Shown: positions 25,631-33,650, counted from the first letter of the stretch. The stretch: 44,048 nucleotides of DNA from an uncultured Acetatifactor sp. (GCA_947625255.1 CANQNT010000029.1:1-44048); one strand, 5' to 3'. Notes: a model not told the origin generated them from the sequence alone. Numbers and translations are program-made.

Positions 25631-26782
25631 CTACTTGTTTTTCCGAAAAAATGCCTTAATACCGTCCCTCCAATAATAGCAGCGAAGCAAAGTCTCATCC
25701 GCATGGGATAAAAGTGCCGCCGTCACCTGACAATCCTGCGTATGCAAATATTCCAGCACCGCATCCAGTCTGCGTCCCATATGGGGTCCCGCTTCCACCG
25801 CCAGCACCAGACCATCCAACGTACGGATGCGCCCACTCACCTGGGGATGAAGCTCTGCGCAGGGAAGCGCGTCCCAAACCAGAGACTTTTCCAAACGCAT
25901 GGTTGATTTCTCTCCCGGGCCGGCCGGCCGCGGCGTTCCGTCCTCTGACATCGCCTCCGCTTCAGCATCCTCCGGCACTTCCGCCGCCCGCAAGGCACTC
26001 AGCACATCCTCCGGCACTTGCTCCCTGCCCACCGGCAATACTCCCACGGTTTTCGCGCCGCGCAGCAAATAACGGACATTTTCCGCAAATCCCGCACTTT
26101 CAATGGTTCCCAGCACTTTCAGTCCATAACGCTTACGAAGCGTAACCGGCAGCCACACAGCGTCGTCTCCCAACTCTTTTAACACCAATACGACCAGCGT
26201 CAGAAACAACGTCACAACGGCGCTGAGGATACAGGCGTTCAGCGGTCTCGCCTCCGAGTACGCGTACGCCTCCACCGCCGGGTCCACCACCCGAATCGTT
26301 TCGATCCCTTTCTGTACCGCCGCGAAATCCACCATGGTCCGCTCCACGGCCGCCGCCAGCACCACGCTTAAGTCCGCGTCCTGTGTCGTCACTCTGGTAT
26401 CCGGCATACTCAGATTCATCTGCAGACTGGCCGATAAATAACCTTTCATGGTTTCCCGGTCAATCCGCGCCTCTTCCGTCCCTGCCAGGTTTTGATAAAG
26501 CATATCCAAAAATTCCTTGGTCCCCATCCATTGATTCCAGGCGGCGCCATTAATATAGGTATATTCATTTCCCGTAATCGGATCAATTCGATATTCCACC
26601 TGATACAGGGAAGTAGCTACATACCGCGTAGGGACCAGCGCCACCTCCATAAGGTAATAACCGCCTCCCAGGACCAACACGCCCAACAACGTAATCAGCA
26701 AAATTTTCCGGCTCTGACCAACCAGCCGCAGTACCAACAGGCGAAGATCCATCGGTTCCGAAGCATATTCACATTCCCGCAT
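25631..26782 (-). CDS. Wzz/CapA-like polysaccharide co-polymerase (chain-length regulator)
   Basis: A 383-residue protein with a first membrane helix at about 26-48 (ILLITLLGVLVLGGGYYLME). An extracytoplasmic segment with TSLYQVEYRIDPITGNEYTY is followed by a second helix around 182-203 and a basic cytoplasmic tail. The first part is a Wzz-type domain as in CapA/YveK proteins. No tyrosine kinase partner (YwqD/CapB type) or phosphatase is visible in the window. The tail, about 180 residues, contains a hydrophilic stretch (EVPEDAEAEAMSEDGTPRPA) and a degraded nucleotide-domain-like segment without Walker motifs. Start ATG at 26782 after GGAGGGG. It probably sets chain length with the EpsG-like polymerase. 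Confidence 0.82.
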   Translation of the reverse strand: MRECEYASEPMDLRLLVLRLVGQSRKILLITLLGVLVLGGGYYLMEVALVPTRYVATSLYQVEYRIDPITGNEYTYINGAAWNQWMGTKEFLDMLYQNLAGTEEARIDRETMKGYLSASLQMNLSMPDTRVTTQDADLSVVLAAAVERTMVDFAAVQKGIETIRVVDPAVEAYAYSEARPLNACILSAVVTLFLTLVVLVLKELGDDAVWLPVTLRKRYGLKVLGTIESAGFAENVRYLLRGAKTVGVLPVGREQVPEDVLSALRAAEVPEDAEAEAMSEDGTPRPAGPGEKSTMRLEKSLVWDALPCAELHPQVSGRIRTLDGLVLAVEAGPHMGRRLDAVLEYLHTQDCQVTAALLSHADETLLRCYYWRDGIKAFFRKNK

Positions 26783-26803
26783 TTCTTCAGTCCCCTCCGT
26801 TCT

Positions 26804-28345
26804 TCACTCCCTGGATTCCTGGACTTGTCCTGGTCCAGGCACTCCTTCTGCCGTTTCTGTCAGGTTTCCCTGGGCCATGGATCCCGCCGCCAACATTTCC
26901 CCTCGTCCTTCCTCCTTGTTCTGCCAGTACTCCTCCTTAAAGGCCGTTACCTGCTCACTTTCCACGCCCTCGGTGCTGTCCGGCCAGAACAGGATCTTTA
27001 ACGTCAGCAGCATCAGCTTAATATCCAGCCACAGAGAATATTTTTCAATATAAGTCAGGTCCAACTTCAATTTATCATAAGGGGTTGTGTTATATTTTCC
27101 ATAGATCTGGGCATATCCGGCCAGTCCCGCCTTTACCTTCATGCGATAGGCAAACTCCGGCATGATCTCCACATACTGCGCGATGATTTCCGGCCGCTCC
27201 GGTCGGGGACCGATAAAGGACATATCCCCCCGCAGGATATTGACCAACTGCGGCAGCTCGTCCAAACGCACCTTTCGGATAAAACGTCCCACCGGCGTAA
27301 TGCGGTCGTCATGCTTCTGCGCCAGTCGGGCCACCCCGTCCTTTTCCGCATCCACACGCATACTGCGGAACTTCATGATCCAAAACTGCCGCTGTCCCTC
27401 CGTGCAGCGAATCTGCTTGTACAGCACGGGTCCCCCGTCATACGCCTTGATGGCAATTGCCGTCAGCAGCATAAAAGGCGACGCCAATACCAGCAAAATC
27501 AAAGAACAGACGATGTCAACCAGCCGTTTGATTGCCCTCTGCTCCACCGTCATGCTATATTCCCGATTCAGCAGAATCGGCGTATCAAACAAATGAAGCT
27601 CCTCCGCCCCCAGCAAAATCACGTCAGAAATTTTCGGCATGGTGTAGGTACGGATGGAATGAGAATAGCAGAATTTTAAAAGCTGATTGCGCAAATCCGT
27701 GGATATGTCCCAGATGACTACGGCACTGTATTCTCCTGCCTCATAACCCCGCATCAGCTCTCTTTTCAGGGCGGGAATCCCCATCCGCACGTCCAGAGCG
27801 GACACGATCTCGTATTTATCCTTACGGCTTTCAAATTTACCGATAATATCCCTGGCGGGCCGCATCCCGGAAATGAGCAGCAACTTTCTGGGCGGGAAAA
27901 TCCGCTGATAAATCTTTGTGGCCACATTAATCCAGATGATGATCACTATTGACTGGCAAATGGTCATCAGGACAAAGGGAAGCGGAATAAATAACTGCGT
28001 CACCATGAGCGACATCTGCACATAAGTGAATACATTTACGATCAACGTGGCAAAAATCTGGGAAAAAATAATTTCCACGTTTTTCAGGTAACCGATCCGC
28101 AGACCCCCATACATTTTGGAGAAAAAGAAAAGCAGCGTTCCATAAAACAAATACTGCAGCAGATAGGCGTTAAACCAATAGTGCAGATCCAATAATGTAT
28201 CCGCGCTTGGATACAAATATGCCAAATAAAAATATGTAAAAACCAAAACCTCCAAAACAAGGCAAAAACCGGACAGACTGAGATTGATCAGCCGCTTAAA
28301 GGTCTCTTTTTTTTTCATCGCTGAGACATTCGGATTCTGGTTCAA
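26804..28345 (-). CDS. Exopolysaccharide polyprenyl-phosphate glycosylphosphotransferase (large PGT)
   Basis: A 513-residue protein with four to five N-terminal helices and a central nucleotide-binding-like region (KLLLISGMRPARDIIGKFES). Its C-terminal sugar-transferase domain has GPVLYKQIRCTEGQRQFWIM, KFRSMRVDAEKDG, RKVRLDELPQLVNILRGDMS, GPRPERPE and GLAGYAQIYGKY. It loads the first sugar phosphate on undecaprenyl phosphate. I prefer the TTG start at 28345 (LNQNPNVSAMKKKE) because AAAGGAGG lies eight bases upstream; the ATG at 28384 lacks a good site. A promoter at 28407-28436 precedes it. It is the second priming enzyme beside the small one at 16216-16881. Confidence 0.92.
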   Translation of the reverse strand: MNQNPNVSAMKKKETFKRLINLSLSGFCLVLEVLVFTYFYLAYLYPSADTLLDLHYWFNAYLLQYLFYGTLLFFFSKMYGGLRIGYLKNVEIIFSQIFATLIVNVFTYVQMSLMVTQLFIPLPFVLMTICQSIVIIIWINVATKIYQRIFPPRKLLLISGMRPARDIIGKFESRKDKYEIVSALDVRMGIPALKRELMRGYEAGEYSAVVIWDISTDLRNQLLKFCYSHSIRTYTMPKISDVILLGAEELHLFDTPILLNREYSMTVEQRAIKRLVDIVCSLILLVLASPFMLLTAIAIKAYDGGPVLYKQIRCTEGQRQFWIMKFRSMRVDAEKDGVARLAQKHDDRITPVGRFIRKVRLDELPQLVNILRGDMSFIGPRPERPEIIAQYVEIMPEFAYRMKVKAGLAGYAQIYGKYNTTPYDKLKLDLTYIEKYSLWLDIKLMLLTLKILFWPDSTEGVESEQVTAFKEEYWQNKEEGRGEMLAAGSMAQGNLTETAEGVPGPGQVQESRE

Positions 28346-28406
28346 GACCGCTTCCTCCTTTTGTGCAAAAATTCCTGACACCATTCAAAGGACATTCCTC
28401 AAAGAC

Positions 28407-28436
28407 AGTATAGCACACTCTCCCTGAAAATGACAA
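28407..28436 (-). promoter_or_regulatory. Promoter before the large priming transferase
   Basis: Minus strand TTGTCA (28431-28436), an 18-bp spacer and TATACT (28407-28412), with TG one base before the -10 (extended -10). The -35 hexamer overlaps the end of the upstream GT2 gene region. It would start a transcript near 28400 covering the GC-rich biosynthesis genes. Confidence 0.6.
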
Positions 28437-28439
28437 TAG

Positions 28440-29198
28440 TCAAACTCTCCTCAGGACGGCCCGTACCGCCCAGAAACACAGATAATAAGAGCTTCTGCAG
28501 ACGCCAAGTCCCTCCGCGCGGCGATAAAGATTCCATATCCTGCGCACGGCCTCTATCTTGTCGGAGGAAAGGCTTCCCTCCGTCCTGCGATAAAGCGCCA
28601 GATTCTCGTCCAGACCATAAGCCATTTGACCGCTTTTGAGCACTTTCCACCACAATGCGGTATCCTCGCTCTTGATCTGCGGCATCATGAGTTCATCCTT
28701 TCGCAGTTTCACCGTATCAAACATCACCGTCGTGGTGAAAATCGTGGTATTTTTCAAGGCATCCCGATACCCCATGATCCCAGGTACGCGAACCACCTTT
28801 CCCGTTCCTTTGCCCGACGCGTCCGCAAATTCATAACCGGTAAACGAAAACGCGGCTCCTTTTTCTTTCATAAAGGCGAGCTGGCGCTCCAGCTTATCCG
28901 ACCGCCACAAATCGTCCGCGTCCAAATACGCGATATAGCGTCCCGAGGCCTCTTCCACTCCGCGGTTCCGGGCCCTGGCCGCTCCCTGGTTACACGGTTG
29001 GAAAATCAGATGAATTCTTGCGTCTCCAAGACTCTCGGCATATTCCGACACTACCTTTTCGGTCCCGTCCGTACTGCCGTCCAGGACCAAAAGCAATTCC
29101 CAATTCCGATACGTCTGTCCGCGAACCGTATCAATCGTCTCTTTAATGTACTGCTTTCCATTATATACCGGCGTGACAATACTCACTTTCTCATCCAT
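28440..29198 (-). CDS. Glycosyltransferase family 2
   Basis: A 252-residue GT2 enzyme: VSIVTPVYNGKQYIKETIDT, VLDGSTDGTEKV, NQGAARARNRG and YLDADDLWRSDK, which is the TuaG-like subgroup (teichuronic acid type). The C-terminal part ends with a short hydrophobic helix (SSYYLCFWAVRAVLRRV). Start ATG at 29198 after GGGGATCGAGC. It lies between two membrane proteins upstream and the priming transferase downstream. A promoter sits at its 3' end, so the downstream genes can be transcribed without it. Confidence 0.9.
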   Translation of the reverse strand: MDEKVSIVTPVYNGKQYIKETIDTVRGQTYRNWELLLVLDGSTDGTEKVVSEYAESLGDARIHLIFQPCNQGAARARNRGVEEASGRYIAYLDADDLWRSDKLERQLAFMKEKGAAFSFTGYEFADASGKGTGKVVRVPGIMGYRDALKNTTIFTTTVMFDTVKLRKDELMMPQIKSEDTALWWKVLKSGQMAYGLDENLALYRRTEGSLSSDKIEAVRRIWNLYRRAEGLGVCRSSYYLCFWAVRAVLRRV

Positions 29199-29223
29199 TG
29201 CTCGATCCCCATTTTGTAATCCT

Positions 29224-29251
29224 CATCTTTTGATCCGCATCTTTTGATCCG
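29224..29251. repeat. Short direct repeat, 14 bp x2
   Basis: CATCTTTTGATCCG occurs twice in perfect tandem in the 113-bp gap upstream of the GT2 gene. It lies about 26 bp before the GT2 start on the minus strand. Function not evident. Confidence 0.6.
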
Positions 29252-29311
29252 TACCCGCGATCCCTGGCACGTGATTTTCCTCTTAAGATTCTGCCTCCGG
29301 GCCAACCCCTT

Positions 29312-30295
29312 TTAGCCGATTGCAAACAAATCATATTCCATTATCTGCTCTCTCGTCACGGAATAACCTGCATTCTCCAGAACCCGCAGCACCTTTTCCG
29401 ACAAATTCTCTCCCAATTCGGCCTCGCCCCGGGGCAAAAGAATGCAATTTACTCCCTGAGCCAACGCCGCCTCCACACAGGAACGGGTCGTTTCCTCGTC
29501 ACAAGACCATTCCCCTTGCCCATGTACACACGCCGTATAAGTCTCCATCCAACGATAAGCGGCGTTCACCTCAGGCAAATACGCGTCATAAAAATATGCA
29601 CCCAAGTCTGATTCCCACATATTCCTGCCATATAACAACAAGATCCTCCCATCCAGCGCGCGGACATGGGCCATAAGCTCAGTCGGCCCCCATAGACAGA
29701 TAGTTTCAGTATTCCCTTTTTCCTCCAAATAATCCAGTAATTGACCTGTTTTCTGCAAATTCACCACATCTGTCGTTCCATCGCCCTGTGCCGTCATGAA
29801 AGCGCGGAACGAATCCCCGCCCTGTGCCGCCATGAAAGCTCCGGACGACTCCCCGTCCTGTATCGTCAGGTTCCCGCACAACAAGAAAACAGCCAGCGAC
29901 AAGGCGGCCAGTCCCACCGTAAGCCAGGCACTTTTCCCGCAATATTTTTTCTGACAGTCCATAAATGCCCGGGAAACGCCATAAGCGATCATCCCCGTCA
30001 CTGGCAGCTGGACAAAAATCCACGCAAAATCATAAAAGCTCGTCTGATACAAGGATAACAGCGCCGCCGTAGGAGGCAGCACGACCATGACCAGTGTGAG
30101 CGTGGCATACCACAACCACAGGCGCGCCGCGCCAGGCTCCAAAGCATCGGCATCCTCCGGCAAAGACCGCCCGGGGGCTTTCTTCGCCCGTCGATACCAT
30201 AAATACAACAGCGCTCCCAACAACAGCACCATATATTTTCCATCTTGTATCATACTTTTCCAACAAGTCCAGGCTTCCGTCATCAACTCTCTCAT
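29312..30295 (-). CDS. Membrane protein with soluble C-terminal domain, paired with 30292-31308
   Basis: A 327-residue protein with four or five helices in the first 150 residues and a soluble part from about residue 175. I do not recognise the soluble part by motif, but it has the alternating strand-helix look of domains at the end of GT39-like proteins (ETICLWGPTELMAHVRALDG). A 12-residue repeat (DGESSGAFMAAQ, GGDSFRAFMTAQ) lies at the end of the last helix. The ATG at 30295 overlaps the upstream stop as ATGA and has AGGAGG before it; the frame is open further upstream but overlaps the other gene. The two adjacent proteins may be halves of one membrane protein (DUF6077-like, from memory). 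Confidence 0.65.
   Translation of the reverse strand: MRELMTEAWTCWKSMIQDGKYMVLLLGALLYLWYRRAKKAPGRSLPEDADALEPGAARLWLWYATLTLVMVVLPPTAALLSLYQTSFYDFAWIFVQLPVTGMIAYGVSRAFMDCQKKYCGKSAWLTVGLAALSLAVFLLCGNLTIQDGESSGAFMAAQGGDSFRAFMTAQGDGTTDVVNLQKTGQLLDYLEEKGNTETICLWGPTELMAHVRALDGRILLLYGRNMWESDLGAYFYDAYLPEVNAAYRWMETYTACVHGQGEWSCDEETTRSCVEAALAQGVNCILLPRGEAELGENLSEKVLRVLENAGYSVTREQIMEYDLFAIG
29784..29855. repeat. Intragenic 36-bp tandem repeat
   Basis: Two copies (29784-29819 and 29820-29855) share CCCTGTGCCG and ATGAAAGC blocks, and a partial third follows. They keep frame and encode a 12-residue repeat in the membrane protein, so copy number could vary without breaking the gene. Confidence 0.75.
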
Positions 30296-31308
30296 ACACG
30301 CGCCCCTCCTTGTCCCTTTTTCCCACGGCCGAGCAGGTGAAGCGCCGCGAACAAAGCCATCGTCAGCAGACACGCCCCCATGCCGTACAAGGTCCACACG
30401 ACACAGGCCTCCGCCAACACGCATAGGACGCCCAGACACCATTTTTTCCGCAGACAGGCATAAATGGTATAGGGAAGCAGAATCCCGGCGCGAACCGCGG
30501 TCCCCCGGTAACCGCAATACATCAGCTGGAAACCGTCCGAAACCACCGCGGAATTCCCCAACCAGACAAAAAGGCTGACCGTCACCAGAAAAATAAGGCG
30601 TCTGGTACGATCTCTCCCCAACAGCAGACCTCCCAGCTTATCCCAGGCACAGTAAGACAGCAAAAGCACAACGGCAGGAACGATTTTACCCACCACCTCA
30701 TCCGGGGAACCCCCGAACAAGCAGCACAAGGAAGCATACATGGTAGGCAGGGATAAAATACGGATTCGCAAGGGCATTCCCAAAACCAGCGGATTTCCCG
30801 TTAACGGATGAACCTGGTAAACGCTCCCGGCGGTCAAGAAAGACCGCACCGTTTCCAAGGTAATATCCCCCGCCTGATAGAATCCCTTTCTTGTCAAAAT
30901 AATCACGATCTGCAGCAATACGGATATGCCAAAAGCGAAAAGGAGCGTCTGCTGCACCGCGCTATAGTCCTCATGAAGCGCCGCCCTGCGCAGACGTTCC
31001 TTTTCATGCTCCACGAGTCCGCGCCGATCTTTCCCGCGCAGACTTTTTGCGCGCAACAAAAGAAGCAGGACCGCCGCGCTAAGTATCACAGCGGTTCCCG
31101 CCCATAAATAAGATACCATCCTCAGGGACAACTTGAAGAAGACAGCCAGAAGATGCGCTGCCTCCACAAGTCCGATCTGCATGCAAAAACCTGCTAGAAG
31201 AGTATCCTCCCAGTTATAATTCCTGGAATCACTCGCTCCATATATCACTCTCAATATTCCTTTTCCCAATAATAACGGAACGATCAAAAACCATAACCAT
31301 GTTATCAT
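30292..31308 (-). CDS. Polytopic membrane protein at the head of the polysaccharide operon
   Basis: A 338-residue protein with eight or nine predicted helices, starting MITWLWFLIVPLLLGKGILR. An N-terminal outside loop has YGASDSRNYNWEDTLLAGFC, and a central one follows FYQAGDITLETVRSFLTAGS with VHPLTGNPLV after it. The loop pattern with acidic residues resembles GT-C-like or DUF6077-type proteins; I cannot assign a reaction. The ATG at 31308 follows AGGAG eight bases upstream, and that AGGAG abuts the right arm of a 34-bp palindrome (31322-31355). It is coupled to the following gene. First gene of the GC-rich operon after the Spo0A-like regulator. Confidence 0.7.
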   Translation of the reverse strand: MITWLWFLIVPLLLGKGILRVIYGASDSRNYNWEDTLLAGFCMQIGLVEAAHLLAVFFKLSLRMVSYLWAGTAVILSAAVLLLLLRAKSLRGKDRRGLVEHEKERLRRAALHEDYSAVQQTLLFAFGISVLLQIVIILTRKGFYQAGDITLETVRSFLTAGSVYQVHPLTGNPLVLGMPLRIRILSLPTMYASLCCLFGGSPDEVVGKIVPAVVLLLSYCAWDKLGGLLLGRDRTRRLIFLVTVSLFVWLGNSAVVSDGFQLMYCGYRGTAVRAGILLPYTIYACLRKKWCLGVLCVLAEACVVWTLYGMGACLLTMALFAALHLLGRGKKGQGGARV

Positions 31309-31321
31309 GCGTACATCTCCT

Positions 31322-31355
31322 CGCTGCTTTATAGCATATCCACTATAAAGCAGCG
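31322..31355 (-). promoter_or_regulatory. 13-8-13 palindrome/hairpin in the operon leader
   Basis: Arms CGCTGCTTTATAG and CTATAAAGCAGCG are perfect 13-bp inverted repeats around an 8-bp spacer CATATCCA. In the minus-strand transcript the hairpin ends directly at the AGGAG of the next gene, with no U-tract, so it is not an ordinary terminator. It could control translation or RNA stability, be an operator, or (by geometry) a recombination core. Only one copy exists in the window. Confidence 0.65.
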
Positions 31356-31440
31356 TTACTCTCTAGCATGCAGACGGACAATACCTGTTTTTATGAATTC
31401 CCGCCCAATGTCCCGGCGGACAGATGGCATTTTAATCAAA

Positions 31441-31818
31441 CTACATGGACTTGAAGTCCAGTCTGACCTTATCCGCAATTCTGGCAATATACTCACTGTT
31501 TGTCGGTCTATGCTTTCCCGACAACGAGGAATAGCCAAACAATTCTTCGAAGGTATCAGTATTGCCCCTTGACCAGGACACTTCAATGGCGTTTCTGATT
31601 GCGCGCTCAACCTTTTGATCCGTGGTCTTAAAATGTTTTGCGATTGTGGGATAAAGCAATTTTGTCACACTGCTTGCGACTTCCATATCCTTTCCCGATA
31701 GCAAAATCGCATCTCGCAAATAATGATAGCCTTTTAAGTGTGCTGGAACTCCAATGTCCAGCATAATGTTCGTAATATACCTTTCCAATTCATAATCTTT
31801 CACTGCAGTAATTTCCAT
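31441..31818 (-). CDS. Stand-alone Spo0A C-terminal DNA-binding domain protein
   Basis: A 125-residue protein that aligns over almost its whole length with the effector domain of Spo0A: LDIGVPAHLKGYHYLRDAIL, LLYPTIAKHFKTTDQKVERA, IRNAIEVSWSRGNTDTFEEL, FGYSSLSGKHRPTNSEYIAR. The recognition-helix region (KVERAIRNAIEVSWSRG) is kept, so 0A-box binding is expected. The receiver domain is absent, so it cannot be controlled by phosphorelay in the usual way. The ATG at 31818 is preferred over 31836 because AAGGGG lies eight bases upstream. Two 0A-box-like sites flank its promoter. It is placed between a GtrB-like gene and the polysaccharide operon on the same strand; regulating that operon is an inference. 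Confidence 0.85.
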   Translation of the reverse strand: MEITAVKDYELERYITNIMLDIGVPAHLKGYHYLRDAILLSGKDMEVASSVTKLLYPTIAKHFKTTDQKVERAIRNAIEVSWSRGNTDTFEELFGYSSLSGKHRPTNSEYIARIADKVRLDFKSM

Positions 31819-31839
31819 AATGAATTCCCCTTTCATGTA

Positions 31840-31846
31840 TGTCGAG
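31840..31846 (+). promoter_or_regulatory. Spo0A-box-like site, downstream
   Basis: TGTCGAG, six of seven matches to TGTCGAA, lies in the leader between the predicted start of transcription and the spo0A-like gene. Confidence 0.4.
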
Positions 31847-31875
31847 TATTGCCCATTACTGCGATGCTGTACTGC

Positions 31876-31904
31876 ATTTTACCATATCTGTCGAATTATG
31901 GAAA
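31876..31904 (-). promoter_or_regulatory. Promoter of the Spo0A-like gene with a perfect 0A box in the spacer
   Basis: Minus strand TTTCCA (31899-31904), 17-bp spacer, TAAAAT (31876-31881). The spacer contains TGTCGAA on the plus strand at 31889-31895, an exact Spo0A box. A box between -35 and -10 would normally block polymerase, so repression by Spo0A or by the gene's own product is the simplest reading. The -35 is weak (four of six). Confidence 0.55.
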
Positions 31905-31947
31905 GATTTTTATATCGCAAACATTTCTATTTTCAGACAATTTTAGT

Positions 31948-32877
31948 CTAAATCCGCTCTTTAATGATAAAAATCGGGCGCTTCTTCACTTCCATGTACG
32001 TTTTTGCCAAATACTGCCCCACAATTCCCAGGCAGAAAAGCTGAACGCCGCTCACTAAAGAAATGATACACACCAGGGAAGGCCATCCGGATACCGGATC
32101 TCCAAAAATCAGCTTTCGGACAATGGTAAAGATAATCAGAGCGAAAGCCAAAACGCAAAACAAAACCCCCATGAAGGACGCAAACATCAGCGGCATCGTG
32201 GAAAAAGCCGTGATTCCTTCCAAAGAATAAAGAAACAGCTTCCAAAAATTCCACTTTGTTTCACCTTTCACCCGTTCAATATTTTCATATTCCAGCCATT
32301 TCGTCTCAAAGCCAACCCAGCCGTAGATTCCCTTGGTAAACCGATTATATTCCTGCATGGATAAAACGGCTTCCGCCATCTGCCGCGTCATAAGACGGTA
32401 GTCCCTGGCGCCGTCCATGATCTCCGTCCTGGAAATCTTACGCATCAGCCAATAGAACTTTCTGGCAAAGAAACTCCTGACCGGCGGCTCCCCCTTTCTG
32501 GTCACCCTGCGGGTTGCCACGGAGTCATAACCTTCTTTTATATAACGGTACATCTCCGGCAGCAATGCCGGAGGATCCTGCAGATCCACGTCCATGATGG
32601 CCACATAATCGCCATCCGCCTGTTCAAGGCCTGCGTACATGGCCGCTTCCTTGCCAAAATTTCTGGAAAAGGATACCAGATGCACCCTTTCATCCTTTTC
32701 ATGGAGCTTCTTTACCTCCGCCACGGTTCCGTCCCTGGAACCGTCATTAATATAAAGGATCTCCAGCTCCAACCCCTGATCCCGAAAAAAAGCATCCTGT
32801 TTCATCAGCTCATCGTAAAAATAAGCCACGTTTTCTTCTTCATTATAACAAGGAACAATCACGCTCAGTTTGCTCAT
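31948..32877 (-). CDS. Polyprenyl-phosphate glycosyltransferase (GtrB/ArnC-like GT2)
   Basis: A 309-residue protein. LSVIVPCYNEEENVAYFYDE, NDGSRDGTVAE, SRNFGKEAAMYAGLEQADGD and MDVDLQDPP are the GtrB-type donor and metal site. Two C-terminal membrane helices lie at about 232-290, with TFSTMPL-like FSTMPLMFASFMGV before the first. It should transfer a sugar from a nucleotide donor to undecaprenyl phosphate. The ATG at 32877 follows GGAGGAG. A promoter is recognisable at 32906-32934. It is separate from the polysaccharide operon and could serve cell-wall glycosylation. Confidence 0.9.
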   Translation of the reverse strand: MSKLSVIVPCYNEEENVAYFYDELMKQDAFFRDQGLELEILYINDGSRDGTVAEVKKLHEKDERVHLVSFSRNFGKEAAMYAGLEQADGDYVAIMDVDLQDPPALLPEMYRYIKEGYDSVATRRVTRKGEPPVRSFFARKFYWLMRKISRTEIMDGARDYRLMTRQMAEAVLSMQEYNRFTKGIYGWVGFETKWLEYENIERVKGETKWNFWKLFLYSLEGITAFSTMPLMFASFMGVLFCVLAFALIIFTIVRKLIFGDPVSGWPSLVCIISLVSGVQLFCLGIVGQYLAKTYMEVKKRPIFIIKERI

Positions 32878-32905
32878 ATGCTCCTCCAGACCCTATGATA
32901 GGATT

Positions 32906-32934
32906 AGTATACTCTTTTCGCCCCGTTCACGCAA
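32906..32934 (-). promoter_or_regulatory. Promoter of the GtrB-like gene
   Basis: Minus strand TTGCGT (32929-32934), 17-bp spacer, TATACT (32906-32911), about 30 bp before the ATG. The -35 is a three-to-four base match, the -10 good. Confidence 0.45.
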
Positions 32935-33104
32935 GAAAAAATTGACAGGATGCAATCAGGGTGCAGTAAATTTAAGGAAATTTTAAATTTTTCGCAAAAA
33001 TTTGTAGCTATCCCCCAAAAAATATTGTATACTGGGAGAGGAATTTTTATGACTGGCCTTCTGTGTATAAGGCCTTTATCGGAAAGAAAAGGAAAAGATA
33101 TCAT

Positions 33105-33563
33105 ATGCAGTTTTTTGTCGACCTGTTTTCCAATAAAATATTTGTATCGGCTGCCACCGGCTGGCTGGTTGCCCAGATTCTGAAGACCGGAATCCATCTT
33201 TTTCTGACCAAGGAATTCGTGGCGGAGCGTCTGATCGGGAGCGGCGGTATGCCCAGCTCTCACTCGGCCACGGTCTGTTCCATGGCAACTGCCACCTATT
33301 ATATTTATGGCGCCGCCAGCTTTGAATTCGCCATGGCCCTGATCTTCGCCATCGTCGTGATGTATGACGCCATGGGCGTGCGCAGGGAAACCGGGATTCA
33401 GGCCAAGGTGCTGAACGAGATGATCAAGACCTTTGAAGAAATGGGAAAAAGCAAGGTTTTCACCGTGGATACCCTTAAGGAATTTGTGGGACATACTCCC
33501 CTGCAGGTGCTGGCAGGAGCCCTGCTGGGCATTTTGATCGCCTCGATTCTTCACGGTTTCTGA
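33105..33563 (+). CDS. Divergent PAP2-family (DUF212/YuiD-like) membrane protein
   Basis: A 152-residue protein with about four helices. FVSAATGWLVAQILKTGIHL is followed by LIGSGGMPSSHSATVCSMAT, with GGMPSSHSA the phosphatase-like motif of the family, then VVMYDAMGVRRETGIQAKVL and a C-terminal LKEFVGHTPLQVLAGALLGI (GHTP motif). All family motifs are intact. A phosphatase acting on a lipid pyrophosphate is plausible, but the family's reaction is not settled. The ATG at 33105 is chosen because it gives the family's usual N-terminus; the GTG at 33063 adds 14 basic residues. A TATACT at 33028-33033 may be its -10. Confidence 0.88.
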   Translation: MQFFVDLFSNKIFVSAATGWLVAQILKTGIHLFLTKEFVAERLIGSGGMPSSHSATVCSMATATYYIYGAASFEFAMALIFAIVVMYDAMGVRRETGIQAKVLNEMIKTFEEMGKSKVFTVDTLKEFVGHTPLQVLAGALLGILIASILHGF

Positions 33564-33650
33564 TTTTCCGTACAGATCATTCTTTCAACGTGTTTCGCTA
33601 TAGTCGGCACGCCGCATTTCTTACTAATTTCTTAATTTCGCCAGGATTTG

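Noticed and set aside
31309..31440. A promoter for the polysaccharide operon between the Spo0A-like gene and 31308
   Set aside because: TATAGT and TATAAA occur inside the palindrome, but no -35 is found at proper spacing for either.
33049..33183. 44-codon frame with a strong GGGAGAGG site overlapping the start of the PAP2-like gene
   Set aside because: Out of frame with the real gene, no protein-like features; the site may simply be chance near the leader.
32904..33554. 216-codon minus-strand frame opposite the PAP2-like gene
   Set aside because: The plus strand encodes all motifs of the divergent PAP2 family; the minus frame is a shadow.
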